NCBI GenBank assembly: GCA_009746045.1
Contig: RPFO01001794.1
Location: forward strand, 1 to 64,000
Length of the DNA stretch: 64,000 nucleotides
DNA from: Mesostigma viride
Lineage: Eukaryota; Streptophyta; Mesostigmatophyceae; Mesostigmatales; Mesostigmataceae
Direction of reading: 5' to 3'
The notes under the pieces were generated by a model. The model was not told where the DNA came from. It made no database searches and saw only the letters and a list, made by a program, of their open reading frames with translations. How positions within the stretch are numbered: the stretch's first letter is position 1; each line of letters starts with the position of its first letter. Shown one piece after another: positions 9,717 to 20,727 of this stretch. The position numbers and the translations under genes were made by a program.

Positions 9717-11582
9717 ATGGTGCAAATCACACAACTACCAGGAGTAAGGGGTCTGCACCTAGACGTACTTTCAACCGCTAAAGAAATGCTGCAAATCATC
9801 CCGGTGATGGCAATGCCGGACATCAGCGTTGTCAAGACAATCCCGGTCTCCTCCATCTCAGGAAGCATGTTCTGCATATTGGTCATGGATGTGTGGACCC
9901 CGAAATTGGTAAACGGATGGGTCAGTGTGCCATACAGTATCAACGACCGAGAGTTTGGAACCGTGACACTTACAATATCCAATGGTTTTCATTTAACTCT
10001 TGGCTACGTGTACAATGCCGTGCGCACCGCCCCCATATTTGGTTATGACATGCTGCAGTTTACAGAGGATGCGGTGTTGACATTCACAATCCCGGCAAAT
10101 TCATTCATCATTGATAATCAAGTGGTCAGCACGCCCACGGATTTCGCTATCACATTTACACCATCATTGACCACTACCCCTCGACTTCCTATAATTACAA
10201 GGGCTGTAATGAACACTTACAACAATGGCGTGTCAACGAAATCGCTGGATCTAGTGAAAGACCCCTATCATGCCGTGTTTACCCCAGTCGAGGTTAGAGA
10301 TGTTGTCGGATCAGAGATTTGCAATCTGGTCGTGAGCATCCCGTACGACCAAGCGACGCCAGAGTCCACGTTCACGGTCGCTTACAAAGTGGATGGTCAG
10401 GTCTTTGGGGATTTTCACGTTCAAACGCAGACAAATGGCAACTTCATTGTCAACTTGTCTTCGATGTACCAAACCCTGCTAGACAGCGGTCGTGACATGC
10501 TTAGGTCAACCCAGCCACAGGTTCTCACGTTCATCTTGCCATCCTATCCTCTCTCTGTAGATGGCCAGCAGGAGCATACCATGCCGGTAAATATCTCAAT
10601 TTATCTAGTGAACACCATCTTGGCGACGGCTAATAAGACCAGGCGGACTATTGGTCTGATTCAGGGCTTGTCTGAAATTACTCTAAAGGTGACCAAGGAC
10701 GGTTCAACAGTACCTGACTCCTTTTTAATCGCCGCTGCACCGCAATACCTGCCGTCCCACGTTTACGTCAGCCAGATAGCTCCATCCATAGCTCTTAACC
10801 CTCCTACAGAAGTGTGTGTGCACTTTGCCATAAGTGATCATGTTTCGATCCCGTCATCCTCCTCGATTTCTGTCCCGTATAGGCTAGATGACGTATCGTT
10901 TGGCACAGCGGAAATGACAGTGGATGCTGGCGGTCTAAAGCTGAATTTTCATGACCTGTACACGGACGTCCTCTCAAAACCCGACATCGGGTACAACATG
11001 TTTGCGAAAGGTTCGCAATACCTGATGATTGCTATTCCACCAAGTAGGGTCATGATAGCGGGAGTCCTGCTCTCAAAAACCTTGCCATTCGGTTTTCACT
11101 TACTCAATGGTATTGCGGGAAAGAGTGAGTTTCACACCGTATTGGATGGTGTCAGCGGTGTGCGATTAAAACTCAACCACCCTGATTCGGGGGCGCTCCC
11201 GGCAATCGAGGTAGCATCTCTGCCCAATCTGGAGATGGCAAGGGTTTATCTCCATCAGATAGTACCCGAGAAGGAGATGGAGATGACAGTTGAAATCGTC
11301 ACCAGCTCGTCTGTAAACGTACCAATTCCACTGGAGGTGCCATTTCGTTTAGATGGCGTGGAATTCGGCACCGCGGTGGTTACTGGTGCAAACACGTCGT
11401 TGCATGTGGACTTTGGTGGGCTCTACATGAAAGTCCTGGCGGTGCCCGGAATTGGATACGACATGTTTACGAAACGGTCGCAGGATCTGTCCTTTACCAT
11501 ACCAGGGGGGCGGGTTGTGGTGGGAGGAATAACAGTGAACCGCAACTTCAATATGACACTCCCTCTGTATCTAGCAGAGTGA
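9717..11582 (+). CDS. Repeat-module surface-like protein A
   Basis: A 621-residue protein that I do not recognise as a known family. It holds four degenerate copies of a module of roughly 130-150 residues. Each has a VPY(R/S)..GVxFGT strand, a LxxLYxxVL segment, a (G)YDMF/L motif and a (L)TFTIP strand, then a hydrophobic F.L ending (about residues 70-145, 205-300, 385-465, 535-618). The composition suggests beta-sandwich repeats like those of adhesins or capsid decorations. No signal peptide or membrane segment is obvious. The larger downstream gene uses the same module, so the two probably form one surface complex or arose by duplication. Confidence 0.6.
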   Translation: MVQITQLPGVRGLHLDVLSTAKEMLQIIPVMAMPDISVVKTIPVSSISGSMFCILVMDVWTPKLVNGWVSVPYSINDREFGTVTLTISNGFHLTLGYVYNAVRTAPIFGYDMLQFTEDAVLTFTIPANSFIIDNQVVSTPTDFAITFTPSLTTTPRLPIITRAVMNTYNNGVSTKSLDLVKDPYHAVFTPVEVRDVVGSEICNLVVSIPYDQATPESTFTVAYKVDGQVFGDFHVQTQTNGNFIVNLSSMYQTLLDSGRDMLRSTQPQVLTFILPSYPLSVDGQQEHTMPVNISIYLVNTILATANKTRRTIGLIQGLSEITLKVTKDGSTVPDSFLIAAAPQYLPSHVYVSQIAPSIALNPPTEVCVHFAISDHVSIPSSSSISVPYRLDDVSFGTAEMTVDAGGLKLNFHDLYTDVLSKPDIGYNMFAKGSQYLMIAIPPSRVMIAGVLLSKTLPFGFHLLNGIAGKSEFHTVLDGVSGVRLKLNHPDSGALPAIEVASLPNLEMARVYLHQIVPEKEMEMTVEIVTSSSVNVPIPLEVPFRLDGVEFGTAVVTGANTSLHVDFGGLYMKVLAVPGIGYDMFTKRSQDLSFTIPGGRVVVGGITVNRNFNMTLPLYLAE

Positions 11583-11622
11583 GGAGCGAGTGCAGTTTGT
11601 TAAAATATCTAAACGGTTAAGT

Positions 11623-14600
11623 ATGAACATGTCTTCCAGTCTTGATATATCCGAAAGTCTTTTGGCGTCACTTAAGGAAGTGCGAAACGTTGCGATTGGT
11701 AACTTGAATGATATCCATGCCAGTGTCTGTAAAATCGTCGATGGTCAACAAATCAATGATTATCAAAACAATATGAACAGAATGGAGGCTACCGGTAATC
11801 TAACCAGTGTCCTTAACGTGGGGTTGTATACCGATTTCCCCAGCAAAACGGTAAATTTACTTATACAGGTTCCTAACCAAACTGTTTCAGGGGTTATGGG
11901 GGGAAGGATCAGAATTTCCAAACTTGTCAATAGCCAGCGTATCTATGAATTCGATATCGCAGACGTCACTGTGGGCATAGATTACAAGCAATGGCCTGCG
12001 CCAACACGTGTTATCTATGCGAACACCCCCCACTATTCACTTATAAGCGTCACCATGGGTAATTTGGTGAATAATGTTAAAGCCGCCTCCGGACAACCGG
12101 GATGGAACCTGATGCAACCAGGAGCGGGGAACATAAACCAGCTGACGGTGACAATCCCACCCAACAGTTTTGATGTGGACACAGCCACTTTTAATAAGAC
12201 GTTGGTGTTGACCACGCGTTTGTGGCCCAATGCTAATACCCCTACTGCGATCCCTCGCGGTTTGATCACTGACATCCCGTCCGTTGAGAGTGCTCGTTTC
12301 GTGTTTGTAAATCCACAAAATAACACCGATATCTATAAAACAATCGAGGCCGCTCTTAAACCAACAGGAGGCGGAAATATAACTATTCAAACACCTATTA
12401 GGGATTGGATTTCCGCATGGACGTCTAATGGAGCTAGCAGGCCTGTGGACGTTGTATTACAGATCAGGTCCAGCGACGCGAGTTTGTCCAGGAGTAACGC
12501 AAGAATGTTCGTATGGGTGATGGACAATACGCCTGGTATTATCGCTACCGCCTGTGGCGTAGACAGCTTCGAGGATGGCAGAAGTAATAATGTGCTCGCT
12601 AATTTCCGTTTAGGAGACATTAAAGGAATCGCTGCCCTGCCTAGTAACAATGTTAAGCTCGAGGACAAGACAACAGACAGCACAATCAGTCTCATCATCC
12701 CGGCTGGTTTGTTTCAAACAACGAGCAGTGTTGTTGCGAAGGACATATTTATGACTTGGACATTCGCCAGCGCAGCACCAACACAACCACCAACACAAAC
12801 ACCAACATCACAACCAGCTAACACAACTGTTTCATATGTAAATCTGGGTAGTTTAGATCCAACAATCGGCCTTGAGAGTGTCAATTTGAGTTTTGGGGAT
12901 CCTAGTAACAATCCCGTTCGCGAGTTCACCATAAACAAGCCGGATTGGTCCGCCATGCGCTGTCAATCAGACGCCGTAGTCGATGACAAGGAGGTGTATG
13001 TCAAACTTTCTTTTAACACCCTCGTGTCTCTCACTGCGGACACCAGCATATCGTACGATATGAATGGAAACACAAACACGCAAGGGGTGTTGACAAAGCC
13101 AACAGATGTTGCTAATACTTTAGTTCTTCGACTCGGGAATGTTTCTGCGTGGGCGCGGACAAAATTAGTTGACCCCCTAGGTACGGTGACGACCATCACA
13201 GTCACCATTCCAGCAGGTTGTATAAAGTATGGTCAGTCAGAAGCAACTTTAGCCAGCGAGGTCAAGTTTTCTCTCAGGTTTGACCCAGCTGGGGTTGCAA
13301 CACCCACACCGCTAGCCAGTGTTTCCTCTGTAACTGCGACTGGGTCTCAGTGGACATTTGGCACAAGTACCATGCCTGCGTTGGATGGTCAAAAGAATAC
13401 TGCGAACATCACCGGATTATCGACTAAGTATGACAACACGGCATACGTGGATATCGCATTCTCTGCAGGATCACTCGTTGCTGTGCAGCCTAACACAGTT
13501 GTTAATTGGTGGGCAGCGTACGGAGAGGGTAATATGCCGACCCTGGGCGAAATTGGTTTTGAATCGGTCGGTGTGTCCAAGGTAACCGACGAAGACAAAT
13601 TGCGCATTGACTTTGGCTACTTATTTAAACGGGTAAGTGAAAGGTCGCCAGGGGGGTGGGACATGAGGTCGCGAGACACGGCAATCAAAATTGTAATCCC
13701 CGCCAACTGTCTTACGTTTCCAAATAGCGCCACCAATACGCGAATTGAAGCCACCTGGATGTTTCAAATGGACAGGGTAAATTTGCAAGGTTTTCATGTG
13801 GCTTCTGGGAGTAAACTAAATGCTGTGAAGTGGACGTGGCCGTCTAGTGATGCCGTTGCCGGGAGTTTAGAATCGAGTGTGTGGAGTGTGGTTAACATCG
13901 ATCCTGTTCACAAATACTGGATGAAACCGATCGTGTTAGAAATGGGATTTACTGTCCCTGTGACTATTTCTGACACCGCGATCGCTCCAATCGGGCGATG
14001 GTCACTCGTTGCGCCCGATTCGACTTCCAAGCTCCTATCCCAAAATAATATCACAGCGTCCACTGATGGTAAGGGGTTCACACTCGCGACAAACAACGGC
14101 AACCTAAACGTATGGGTCCAGGCAATTGTAGCAGATGTAATGGCAGATTTACGCCTACCAACGACGACTGGTACCCCCCCCTACAAGTTGCGACTGGAAT
14201 TGCCAGCAATGACGTTGGTTGTTAATAATGCCGTGTTGACGGCGGGATTGAGGGAGGAGTGGGCATTCTATCCGAACGCAGGAAATATTCTGACCTTGCA
14301 GGGATCATCATCAGCTACCCGACTCAGTACTGTAAATTGGCTGTTCGGATCTACATCTGTGGAGGCGATTCCGAAACTAAACGGCATCTTTCAAGGAGTA
14401 CCGGATGTCCTTACCGTGCCCGTGACCAGCAATGATATATATTCAGACCAATACAACTCAAACCCGTCCTCCACTGTCCGTCTCGAGTTGAACTACGCCA
14501 GTAGTGTTAACCTTCGATCGGCTGTTTCGCAAAACATCACGTACACTATCATGCGCGCTCAACCGCTACCTGATGAAGTGAAAACATACTACGACGCCGT

Positions 14601-16320
14601 TTGTGAGCCGTCCACGTCAAAGTTTACCATTACCTTAACCAATCTGTGGGCGAATGCCACTGCAAAGGGGATCAACACAAGCACTACAGACACCGATATA
14701 ACGGTGCGTGTCCCGTATGCCAAGTTTGATGTCAACGGCACTCCGCTCCCTGATTCCACTTACGCGACCTCGATGTGGCGTTTTAAAGGCAGGCAGCAGG
14801 TGACACCATCCAGTACTCTGAACGATCTTTCATCCTTATACAAGGTGTTGTTTGTCTTCTCGGTCAACGGGACGGAATCTGTGTTCAAAAGCGGGGCCGA
14901 ATATGGCCCGACGTGGAATTTGGAAAACGTATACGATTGGAAGTCGGCTTGGACTAGCAACCCGAATGCAACGGTGACTGTCGCTCTTCACTTGCAATTC
15001 CTCACGTCAGTGGAACCGCTCTCTGATTTTGTAGTGGATGTCCAACGCGGATCAGCATCTACGTTTTCGTTCGATCTTAACCCTGATAGTCAGGGGCTGA
15101 GACAAAGCAACATTGCGGTGGATTCTTTTCACAAAGACGCGGACACGGGGATAGTGACAGCCAAGTTCCCGTTGGGCGATATTTTAACAATGCTAGGGAC
15201 CGCGGGCAGCAACACCACAAACACAGTCAAGGTGTCTCTACCTGCCAAGATGTTCAAGGTGAATTCAGCTGAGATCGACTCCTCGTTATCACTTACGTGG
15301 AACTTTACCACTTCTTCTGACCCAGGGGGGCGCGCGCCCCCCGCCACAAGTGTATACTTTTTAGATTACGCGACAAAACTCTCGTCAATAGTGTGGAAGT
15401 TCTACGGAGGGAGTGATCCAAATAATTCCATCACCCAAAGGGTCAATGTGCCGCAAAACGCTTGGGGAGAAAGTAGCACCTTTTCGCAAACGTTTCTATC
15501 GACAATGAACACGAATGCAGTAGTGGACATTGCCTTCAACACCGCGATATCCAAGACAACAAGTGGAAACACACGTGTTACCTGCAGTCTGATGATAGGT
15601 GGTAGTGCGATTACCATGCCAGAGGTGCAGCTAACTAAATTGAGCGGCGAAAACACCCTGCGCATTTCCATGGGCAATATATACACGAAGGCCCGCGCCA
15701 AGATCCCCTCCATCGACCTTTCAACAACAAGCGCCACTGTGGTTCTCACCATACCAGCAAACACTTTTAAAATCGGCAATACACGGATTACATCCCCCAT
15801 ATCCACCCAATTAATTCTTGAACCCCCTCCCGCGACCCCATCAGGAGGCGGTGGCACCACTACAGGAGGTGGAACCACCACGGGGGGTGGGGGTACAACA
15901 GGAGGCGGTACGACCACGGGGGGTGGGACTACAACAGGAGGCGGTACGACCACGGGGGGTGGGACTACAACAGGAGGCGGTACGACCACAGGGGGTGGGA
16001 CTACAACAGGAGGCGGTACGACCACGGGGGGTGGGACTACAACAGGAGGCGGTACTACCCCGGGGGGTAGCGGTACCGCGTCAAGCGGGTTTTCTTACTC
16101 GTACACCTTTAAAACGACAAATAACATCCTAGTGAGTCCATCGCCATCATCTCTCCCATCATCGTTTTATGTAGTTATTTACACCACCAAGCCCGTGACA
16201 ATCGCGGCTAGTAAAATTTCTGTCAGCTCGACCGTGAACGGAATGACCACCGCCAGTACGTGGACGACTGCAGCGGACGGGATGACTCACACGCTACTAT
16301 GCCAGAATTACCCAGTGCCA
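11623..16320 (+). pseudogene. Repeat-module surface-like protein B, left part (1566 codons) of a gene split by a CACTA transposon
   Basis: The frame starts at ATG 11623 (MNMSSSLDISE) and runs without interruption to the transposon. It holds about eight copies of the module found in protein A, typically LGNxxAxx, then TITVTIPAxxFxV and a strand ending in W(x)F. Examples include QLTVTIPPNSFDVDT, TTITVTIPAGCI, AIKIVIPANCL, VKVSLPAKMFKVN and TVVLTIPANTFKIGN. A Gly/Thr hinge encoded by a 36-bp minisatellite comes at about residues 1408-1485. The transposon's own first bases add one His codon and a TAG, so translation would stop at 16326. The remaining 163 codons lie at 20728-21216, in exact frame after removal of the insert. 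The intact protein would have been about 1728 residues. Confidence 0.8.
15841..16068 (+). repeat. 36-bp minisatellite encoding a Gly/Thr hinge
   Basis: Tandem units containing GGAGGCGGTACGACCACGG followed by GGGTGGGACTACAACA encode repeated TTGGG blocks in frame. The later units are nearly identical, including at synonymous sites, which points to recent expansion or slippage. The hinge separates the modular region from a distinct C-terminal domain. The Pro/Val-rich reading on the minus strand is an artefact. Confidence 0.9.
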
Positions 16321-16332
16321 CACTAGGAACTC

Positions 16333-16645
16333 AGATTCTGAGAATTTTCTCAAAACCCTCAATTTTCTCACCTTTTGTGAGAATTTTTTGAGAAAATTGA
16401 GAAAAATCTCAATTTTTTTCCGCAGACGCTAGGCAAAAAATCTCACCAGGGTGAGATTTTGGTGAGAAAAAGGGGGTTTTGGTGAGATTGGGGTGAGAAA
16501 AAACCCTAAAGTGAGAAAAAAGGTGAGAATGGGTGAGAAAAAGTCCGAAAAATTGAGAAAATTGAGAAAATTGAGAAGTTTCTCACCAACACGAGAAAAA
16601 TCACAAGTCAACGTGGTGAGAAATTTCTCACCAAGAGTGTAACAC
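16333..16645. repeat. CACTA left subterminal repeat array (GGTGAGAA)
   Basis: Dense GTGAGAA / GGTGAGAT motifs in one orientation and TTCTCACC in the other, mixed with AAAATTGAGAAA. CACTA elements typically have such subterminal arrays, bound by their own accessory protein. No gene is present. Confidence 0.85.
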
Positions 16646-16811
16646 GAGAAAAATCATGAGCTTTATTTCATTAAGTCCTGAACGTGAAAAAAAACTCAAC
16701 ACCACTTTGATATGCATTATAGGGTGCACAAAGGTGCAATTAATATAGGGTTGTCATACAATATAAAACAGCACATCATTCCATAAACAATGCTGTCATG
16801 CCCAAATTAAA

Positions 16812-17900
16812 TCAATAGTCATCTTCTTCAGAACTGCTGTCCGAGGGGTTGCTTGCATCAACATCATCTTCTGATGACATAGTGTCATCCCCACTAGTGT
16901 CGCAATAGTTCACAGCTTTACGCTGCCTTCCACTGGCCCTCTTTGCCATAGGGACCTCCTCAATTACAACGGTGGGCTGGCTAGGTCCAGCATCTGTGGG
17001 AGCACCACGCTTGCGGCTGCGCCCTCGAGCAGGTGCCTTGCCAGCGCGGCGCACCACGTCGCCATCACCTAGGTCTGCCGCTGCCACCTTCTTCTTCTTG
17101 GACCCCTTCTTCTTGCCTTTCTTCTTGCCACTAGGCGGTGGCGGTGGCATCGGCTCACCCTCCTCAATCACTTCAAACTGCGGCATGGTGGGGAAATCTG
17201 CTGCCACGCTGTGATACACATGGTTACTGAGGGCAGATTGCGCCTGATGTGCCATGCTCCATGGCAGTTTGGCAGGGATTACCACCATTTCGGGAGCATA
17301 GCATTCATCGACGACATACCCAACTGAGCTCACTGCACCTGGCAACACAAGGCACGACGACCTGGGGGCCTGTGCGCTGCTGATGACCACCAACCTCTCG
17401 TGGGGCAGGTGAGCGACATGAAGGCGATCAAAAAGCTCCACCTTCAACAACAGCTGCCATTCCCAGCCCCCTCGTGGGTACTCTAACCTGGCCTTCAGAA
17501 TGTGTGTAATGAAACCAAAGTCTACACCGCCCGGGCCATGCACCGCAACTCCCGCATTCTTGTGCCGCTTTCCCTGGGATTGGTCCGCAGCCTCCGTGCG
17601 GTAGTTGAACCCGTGTATCCTGACTTTGTGGAAAGAATCCGCGTAGCGCTTCACGCCCCCACACGCCGCTACAATGCCTTGCGGCACAAGCGGCGTCAGG
17701 TTTAATGATGCCCATGCAAGCACGTTGAACGTTGTGTCAGCACAGCGATCTCGCCTGCATTCAAACAAACGCACACCGATAACCCAGCAAAGAGTATTAT
17801 TATTGCAAGTATTGGTTATTAAAAAAAATAGAACAGATACAACACAGGACGCTTTTACTGGCGGCAAGATCATGGCACCCGGATGGGTAAAACCAAACAA
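16812..17900 (-). CDS. CACTA element-borne protein, possible transposase C-terminal fragment
   Basis: This 362-codon frame lies wholly inside the transposon. Its middle (about residues 90-215) reads RIHGFNYRTEAADQ, then KNAGVAVHG, DFGFITHILKARLEY and WQLLLKVELFDRL. This resembles the beta-rich DUF4216-like region found in plant CACTA transposases, though I identify it only by pattern. The C-terminus has a basic Lys/Gly patch (KKKGKKKGSKKKK), which looks like a nuclear localisation signal, and an acidic Ser/Asp/Glu tail. No DDE catalytic core is visible, so it is likely a fragment. The first 60 codons overlap duplicated DNA (17731-17797) and may not be coding; an intron there is possible. Confidence 0.5.
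   Translation of the reverse strand: MFGFTHPGAMILPPVKASCVVSVLFFLITNTCNNNTLCWVIGVRLFECRRDRCADTTFNVLAWASLNLTPLVPQGIVAACGGVKRYADSFHKVRIHGFNYRTEAADQSQGKRHKNAGVAVHGPGGVDFGFITHILKARLEYPRGGWEWQLLLKVELFDRLHVAHLPHERLVVISSAQAPRSSCLVLPGAVSSVGYVVDECYAPEMVVIPAKLPWSMAHQAQSALSNHVYHSVAADFPTMPQFEVIEEGEPMPPPPPSGKKKGKKKGSKKKKVAAADLGDGDVVRRAGKAPARGRSRKRGAPTDAGPSQPTVVIEEVPMAKRASGRQRKAVNYCDTSGDDTMSSEDDVDASNPSDSSSEEDDY
17731..17797 (+). repeat. Internal direct repeat of the CACTA element, copy 1
   Basis: 67 bp containing GTTGTGTCAGCACAGCGATC and CACACCGATAAC, repeated at 18120-18186 with few differences. Direct duplication of this kind fits internal rearrangement in a non-autonomous element. Confidence 0.85.
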
Positions 17901-18119
17901 ACTAGATATTAATTACTAGGGCTGGCTTTGTGACAGTAAAACATGATTGCATGGCTAATCCCAAGGCGCCTTTCAATAGGACTGAATTAAAAAAACCAAA
18001 GCAGACGGCGTAAGTAGCATTTGCAAAAACAAGGCTCACCAGTAGGCCTCGTCGCCATTCGCAGGGTCGCTGTAATCAGCCTTGGGAAGGGCATCTTCTA
18101 CCAGCAAATCCCTTGCCGC

Positions 18120-18186
18120 GTTGTGTCAGCACAGCGATCCCCCCTGCATCCAAACAAAGGCACACCGATAACCAAGCAAAGAGTAT
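18120..18186 (+). repeat. Internal direct repeat of the CACTA element, copy 2
   Basis: Second copy of the 17731-17797 sequence. It is followed at once by the left arm of an internal inverted repeat at 18191. Confidence 0.85.
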
Positions 18187-18190
18187 GCAA

Positions 18191-18284
18191 ATGTGTAGCC
18201 TTGTTCATTGAAACTATGGCTGGCTTACGCAAAGAGCGACTGTAAGATGACCTATACAGTGGGGCCGGAAACAGCTTGCTTGAT
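18191..18284 (+). repeat. Internal inverted repeat of the CACTA element, left arm
   Basis: Begins ATGTGTAGCCTTGTTCATTG and contains GTGGGGCCGGAAACAGCTTG. Its reverse complement, with scattered differences, lies at 19040-19130. The roughly 750 bp between the arms has no convincing gene. Confidence 0.8.
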
Positions 18285-18589
18285 CAGGGCGTGTTTTTCG
18301 AGCTTCACTGGCCGGGAGTGTCTAGTGGTGAGAACCATTGCTGCGATCGCTTTCCCACCATTTACGAGGAAATACCCGCAAATGAAAAACCACTGAAACG
18401 GTCTAGCTAGTCAGTCATTACATTAGCCACATGCCATCATGCATGTTTCCAAACGTCCAGGAACTGCACACGGTGCAAATGCCATTTGCAGTGCAAAAAT
18501 CCAGAGGACACGACCTCATTGCTTCATATTTGTATGCAGAAGACTAAAAAAGTAACATGCATTAATGGCCCGCATGCATAAAGGGCCTG

Positions 18590-18690
18590 AATTCTGATGC
18601 GGGCCCAACGGCAGCACCGCCAAAGCAGATAAGGGCCCGCAGTCTGATGCGGGCCCCACGGCACCACCGCCATAGCAGAGCTCGAAGGTC
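18590..18690 (+). repeat. Short direct repeat (GATGCGGGCCC) in the CACTA interior
   Basis: Two diverged units of about 55 bp share TCTGATGCGGGCCC, CACGGCA/AACGGCA and CACCGCCA-AGCAGA. No gene was recognised between 18300 and 20060; this and the neighbouring repeats are all that I can see there. Confidence 0.6.
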
Positions 18691-19039
18691 GTGGTGCGCG
18701 TGAAACGTACGTATGCCCTTTGTCGGTAGGTGCCGTTGGGGTCAAATTGGGTGCCGCCAAAATCGGGCCGACGCGTCAATAGACTGAGGCCGTCGATGAG
18801 AGCCATCATGCGGCTTGGGGAACTTCAGCTAAGTTAACTTAACGCAAACCACTGGTCGCCCGCGTCGGGAACCGGCCCAACGGCTCTCCCGCAACAGAAA
18901 ATTACGCGGCATACTGCATAAGTCGTCGGATTGTTACATTTCGACGGTCAAGATTTCATGATGAGGTTTGCGTTCAATTTGCCGCAGTTTGCCGCCCAGA
19001 GAAAGTAGTTGTTGGACTCGTTGCCCACGATGAAACACA

Positions 19040-19130
19040 ATCAAGCAAGCCGTTTCCGGCCCCACCGTGTAGGTCATGTAGTCGCTCTTCACGTCAGCCA
19101 GCCGTAATTTCAATGCACAAGGCTACACAT
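19040..19130 (-). repeat. Internal inverted repeat of the CACTA element, right arm
   Basis: Reverse-complement partner of 18191-18284. The differences are spread evenly, so this is an old duplication rather than a recent one. Confidence 0.8.
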
Positions 19131-20068
19131 TTCCATCTCCATTCATATTCATAATCCTGCACGACTCGAAAACGCGGACAAGATAACGGCAGGCTCGAGC
19201 TACCATGGTCCGGATTCTCCCGATTTCTGGCCTGCGCTGGTTGTCTCCTTGATATTGGCAACTCTCTCCGGTAAGAGATTTTCCGCAGTTTGGCTGTTTC
19301 GAAACGTTAATTAAGTGAGATGCCTTCGGATCAGGAGACTCACACAGCCGCGAAATCATGCCAAAGGTCATATGTTCGATCCCTTGCTGGTAGCTTCTGA
19401 GCTTTCTTATTTTCTGTGTTCCGCGGAATCTCAGATTTGGGCCGCTAGCGTTTTCACGTTTGTTGCTTTCTGATCCGACGACAACGTTGTGCCTTGCTCG
19501 TGTGACATCTGGCGCATGGTGTGATTCATGTGTATGGTGCTGCCTTGCCACATGGGGCTGCTTTGCCATAAGAGTGAGTGTTGGGTTCTACACATTTGCT
19601 GCATGGACCGTTAGGTGCTGGTGAGCTCTTCCTTGTAGAATGGTGATGTCTATGTCAAGGATCTGATGTCTTTTTTGTCTCTTGCACTGCTTTCATTTTA
19701 GGGGGAATTATAGGTGTCATTATTTTGGCATTTGAAGGTATAGATGTTTATCTGCAAGGGCCTGTTTTTTTTCCCCCGGCCTCTTGCATGCATGGATGTG
19801 TAGAATTGTATGTTGATGGAATTATGATTTGCCATACACATTTGCTGCATGGATTTTTAGGTGGTGCTGAGCTCAAGATCCTTGTAGAACGCTTACATCT
19901 ATGTCAAGGATCTGATTTCTTTTCCTCTTGCGTATATTGTGTCGGTTTGCTTTATTTCTTGCAGGGACCACGAGAGTAAAATGCAAGCGGTTCCACTTTC
20001 AAGTCAGCATGTGACGCCCTGTCGACCGGCCCGCTTTTTTAGCTAGCTACCATATAGTATTTGATGAT

Positions 20069-20216
20069 AGGCATTGAATGCGAAAGATGTCATAACGCCA
20101 TAACAGACTGTGTTGAACAGGCATTGAATGCCGAAGATGTCATAACGCCATAACAGACTGTGTTGAAAAGGCATATTTGAATGCCGAAGATGTACATAAC
20201 GCCATAACAGTGTTGA
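20069..20216 (+). repeat. Three tandem copies of a 50-bp unit in the CACTA interior
   Basis: Units contain AGGCATTGAATGC, GAAGATGT, CATAACGCCATAACAG and TGTTGAA. The third copy carries small insertions and lacks ACTG. Non-coding. Confidence 0.85.
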
Positions 20217-20384
20217 ATAGTTGAATCAACGGGTTCTTGCAGCTGTAAACATTAAAATTATTCAAACATTTAATGAAAAAATCATTATTGTTCGTGCTGT
20301 TTTGAACAGCGGTTGTTACTGGCACTGCATGCATGTGTCTGCTGCCAGCATATTGCATTATGGGTGTGTTTTTCAGCGCTGTGT

Positions 20385-20713
20385 TTTCTCACTTTTCTCA
20401 CTTTTCTCACGTCCTGTTTTTCTCACTTTTCTCACTTTTCTCACGTCCTGATTTTCTCACTTTTCTCACGTTTCACACCTCCCGTTTTTCTCACTTATCT
20501 CATGTCCTGTTTTTTGAGATTTTTCTCACGTTTTTCCCCTTTTTTCACCTTTTTGGGGCAATCTCACCCGGGTGAGAAACGTGTTTTCTCACCCATTCTC
20601 ACCCCATTCTCACCCTTTTTTCTCACCTTTCTCACCCATTCTCACCCATTTCTCACCCTTTTTCTCACCTTTCTCACCCTTTTTCTCACAATTTCTCACC
20701 CATTCTCAAAGCC
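20385..20713. repeat. CACTA right subterminal repeat array (TTCTCACC)
   Basis: Tandem CTCACTTTT and TTCTCACCC motifs, the mirror orientation of the left array, running up to the right terminal inverted repeat. The open frames read through it (Phe/Ser/His-rich) are artefacts of the repeat. Confidence 0.85.
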
Positions 20714-20727
20714 GAGTTCCTAGTGCA

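Larger units (their letters stand above)
16321..20725. mobile_element. CACTA-type DNA transposon inserted in a viral gene
   Basis: The element is bounded by 12-bp perfect terminal inverted repeats, CACTAGGAACTC at 16321-16332 and GAGTTCCTAGTG at 20714-20725, with weaker pairing to about 24 bp. The flanking CA at 16319-16320 and 20726-20727 is the apparent 2-bp target duplication. Removing the element plus one CA restores a continuous frame (CCA then GCT). CACTA termini and dense subterminal repeats are the hallmarks of the EnSpm/CACTA superfamily. At 4405 bp with one 362-codon frame it looks too small to encode a full transposase and may be non-autonomous. It also contains duplicated and inverted internal fragments. 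Confidence 0.9.

Noticed and set aside
15402-16025. Minus-strand Pro/Val-rich open frame
   Set aside because: A shadow of the Gly/Thr minisatellite in the surface-protein gene.
20313-20723. Phe/Ser/His-rich open frames
   Set aside because: They come from TTCTCACC subterminal repeats of the CACTA element.
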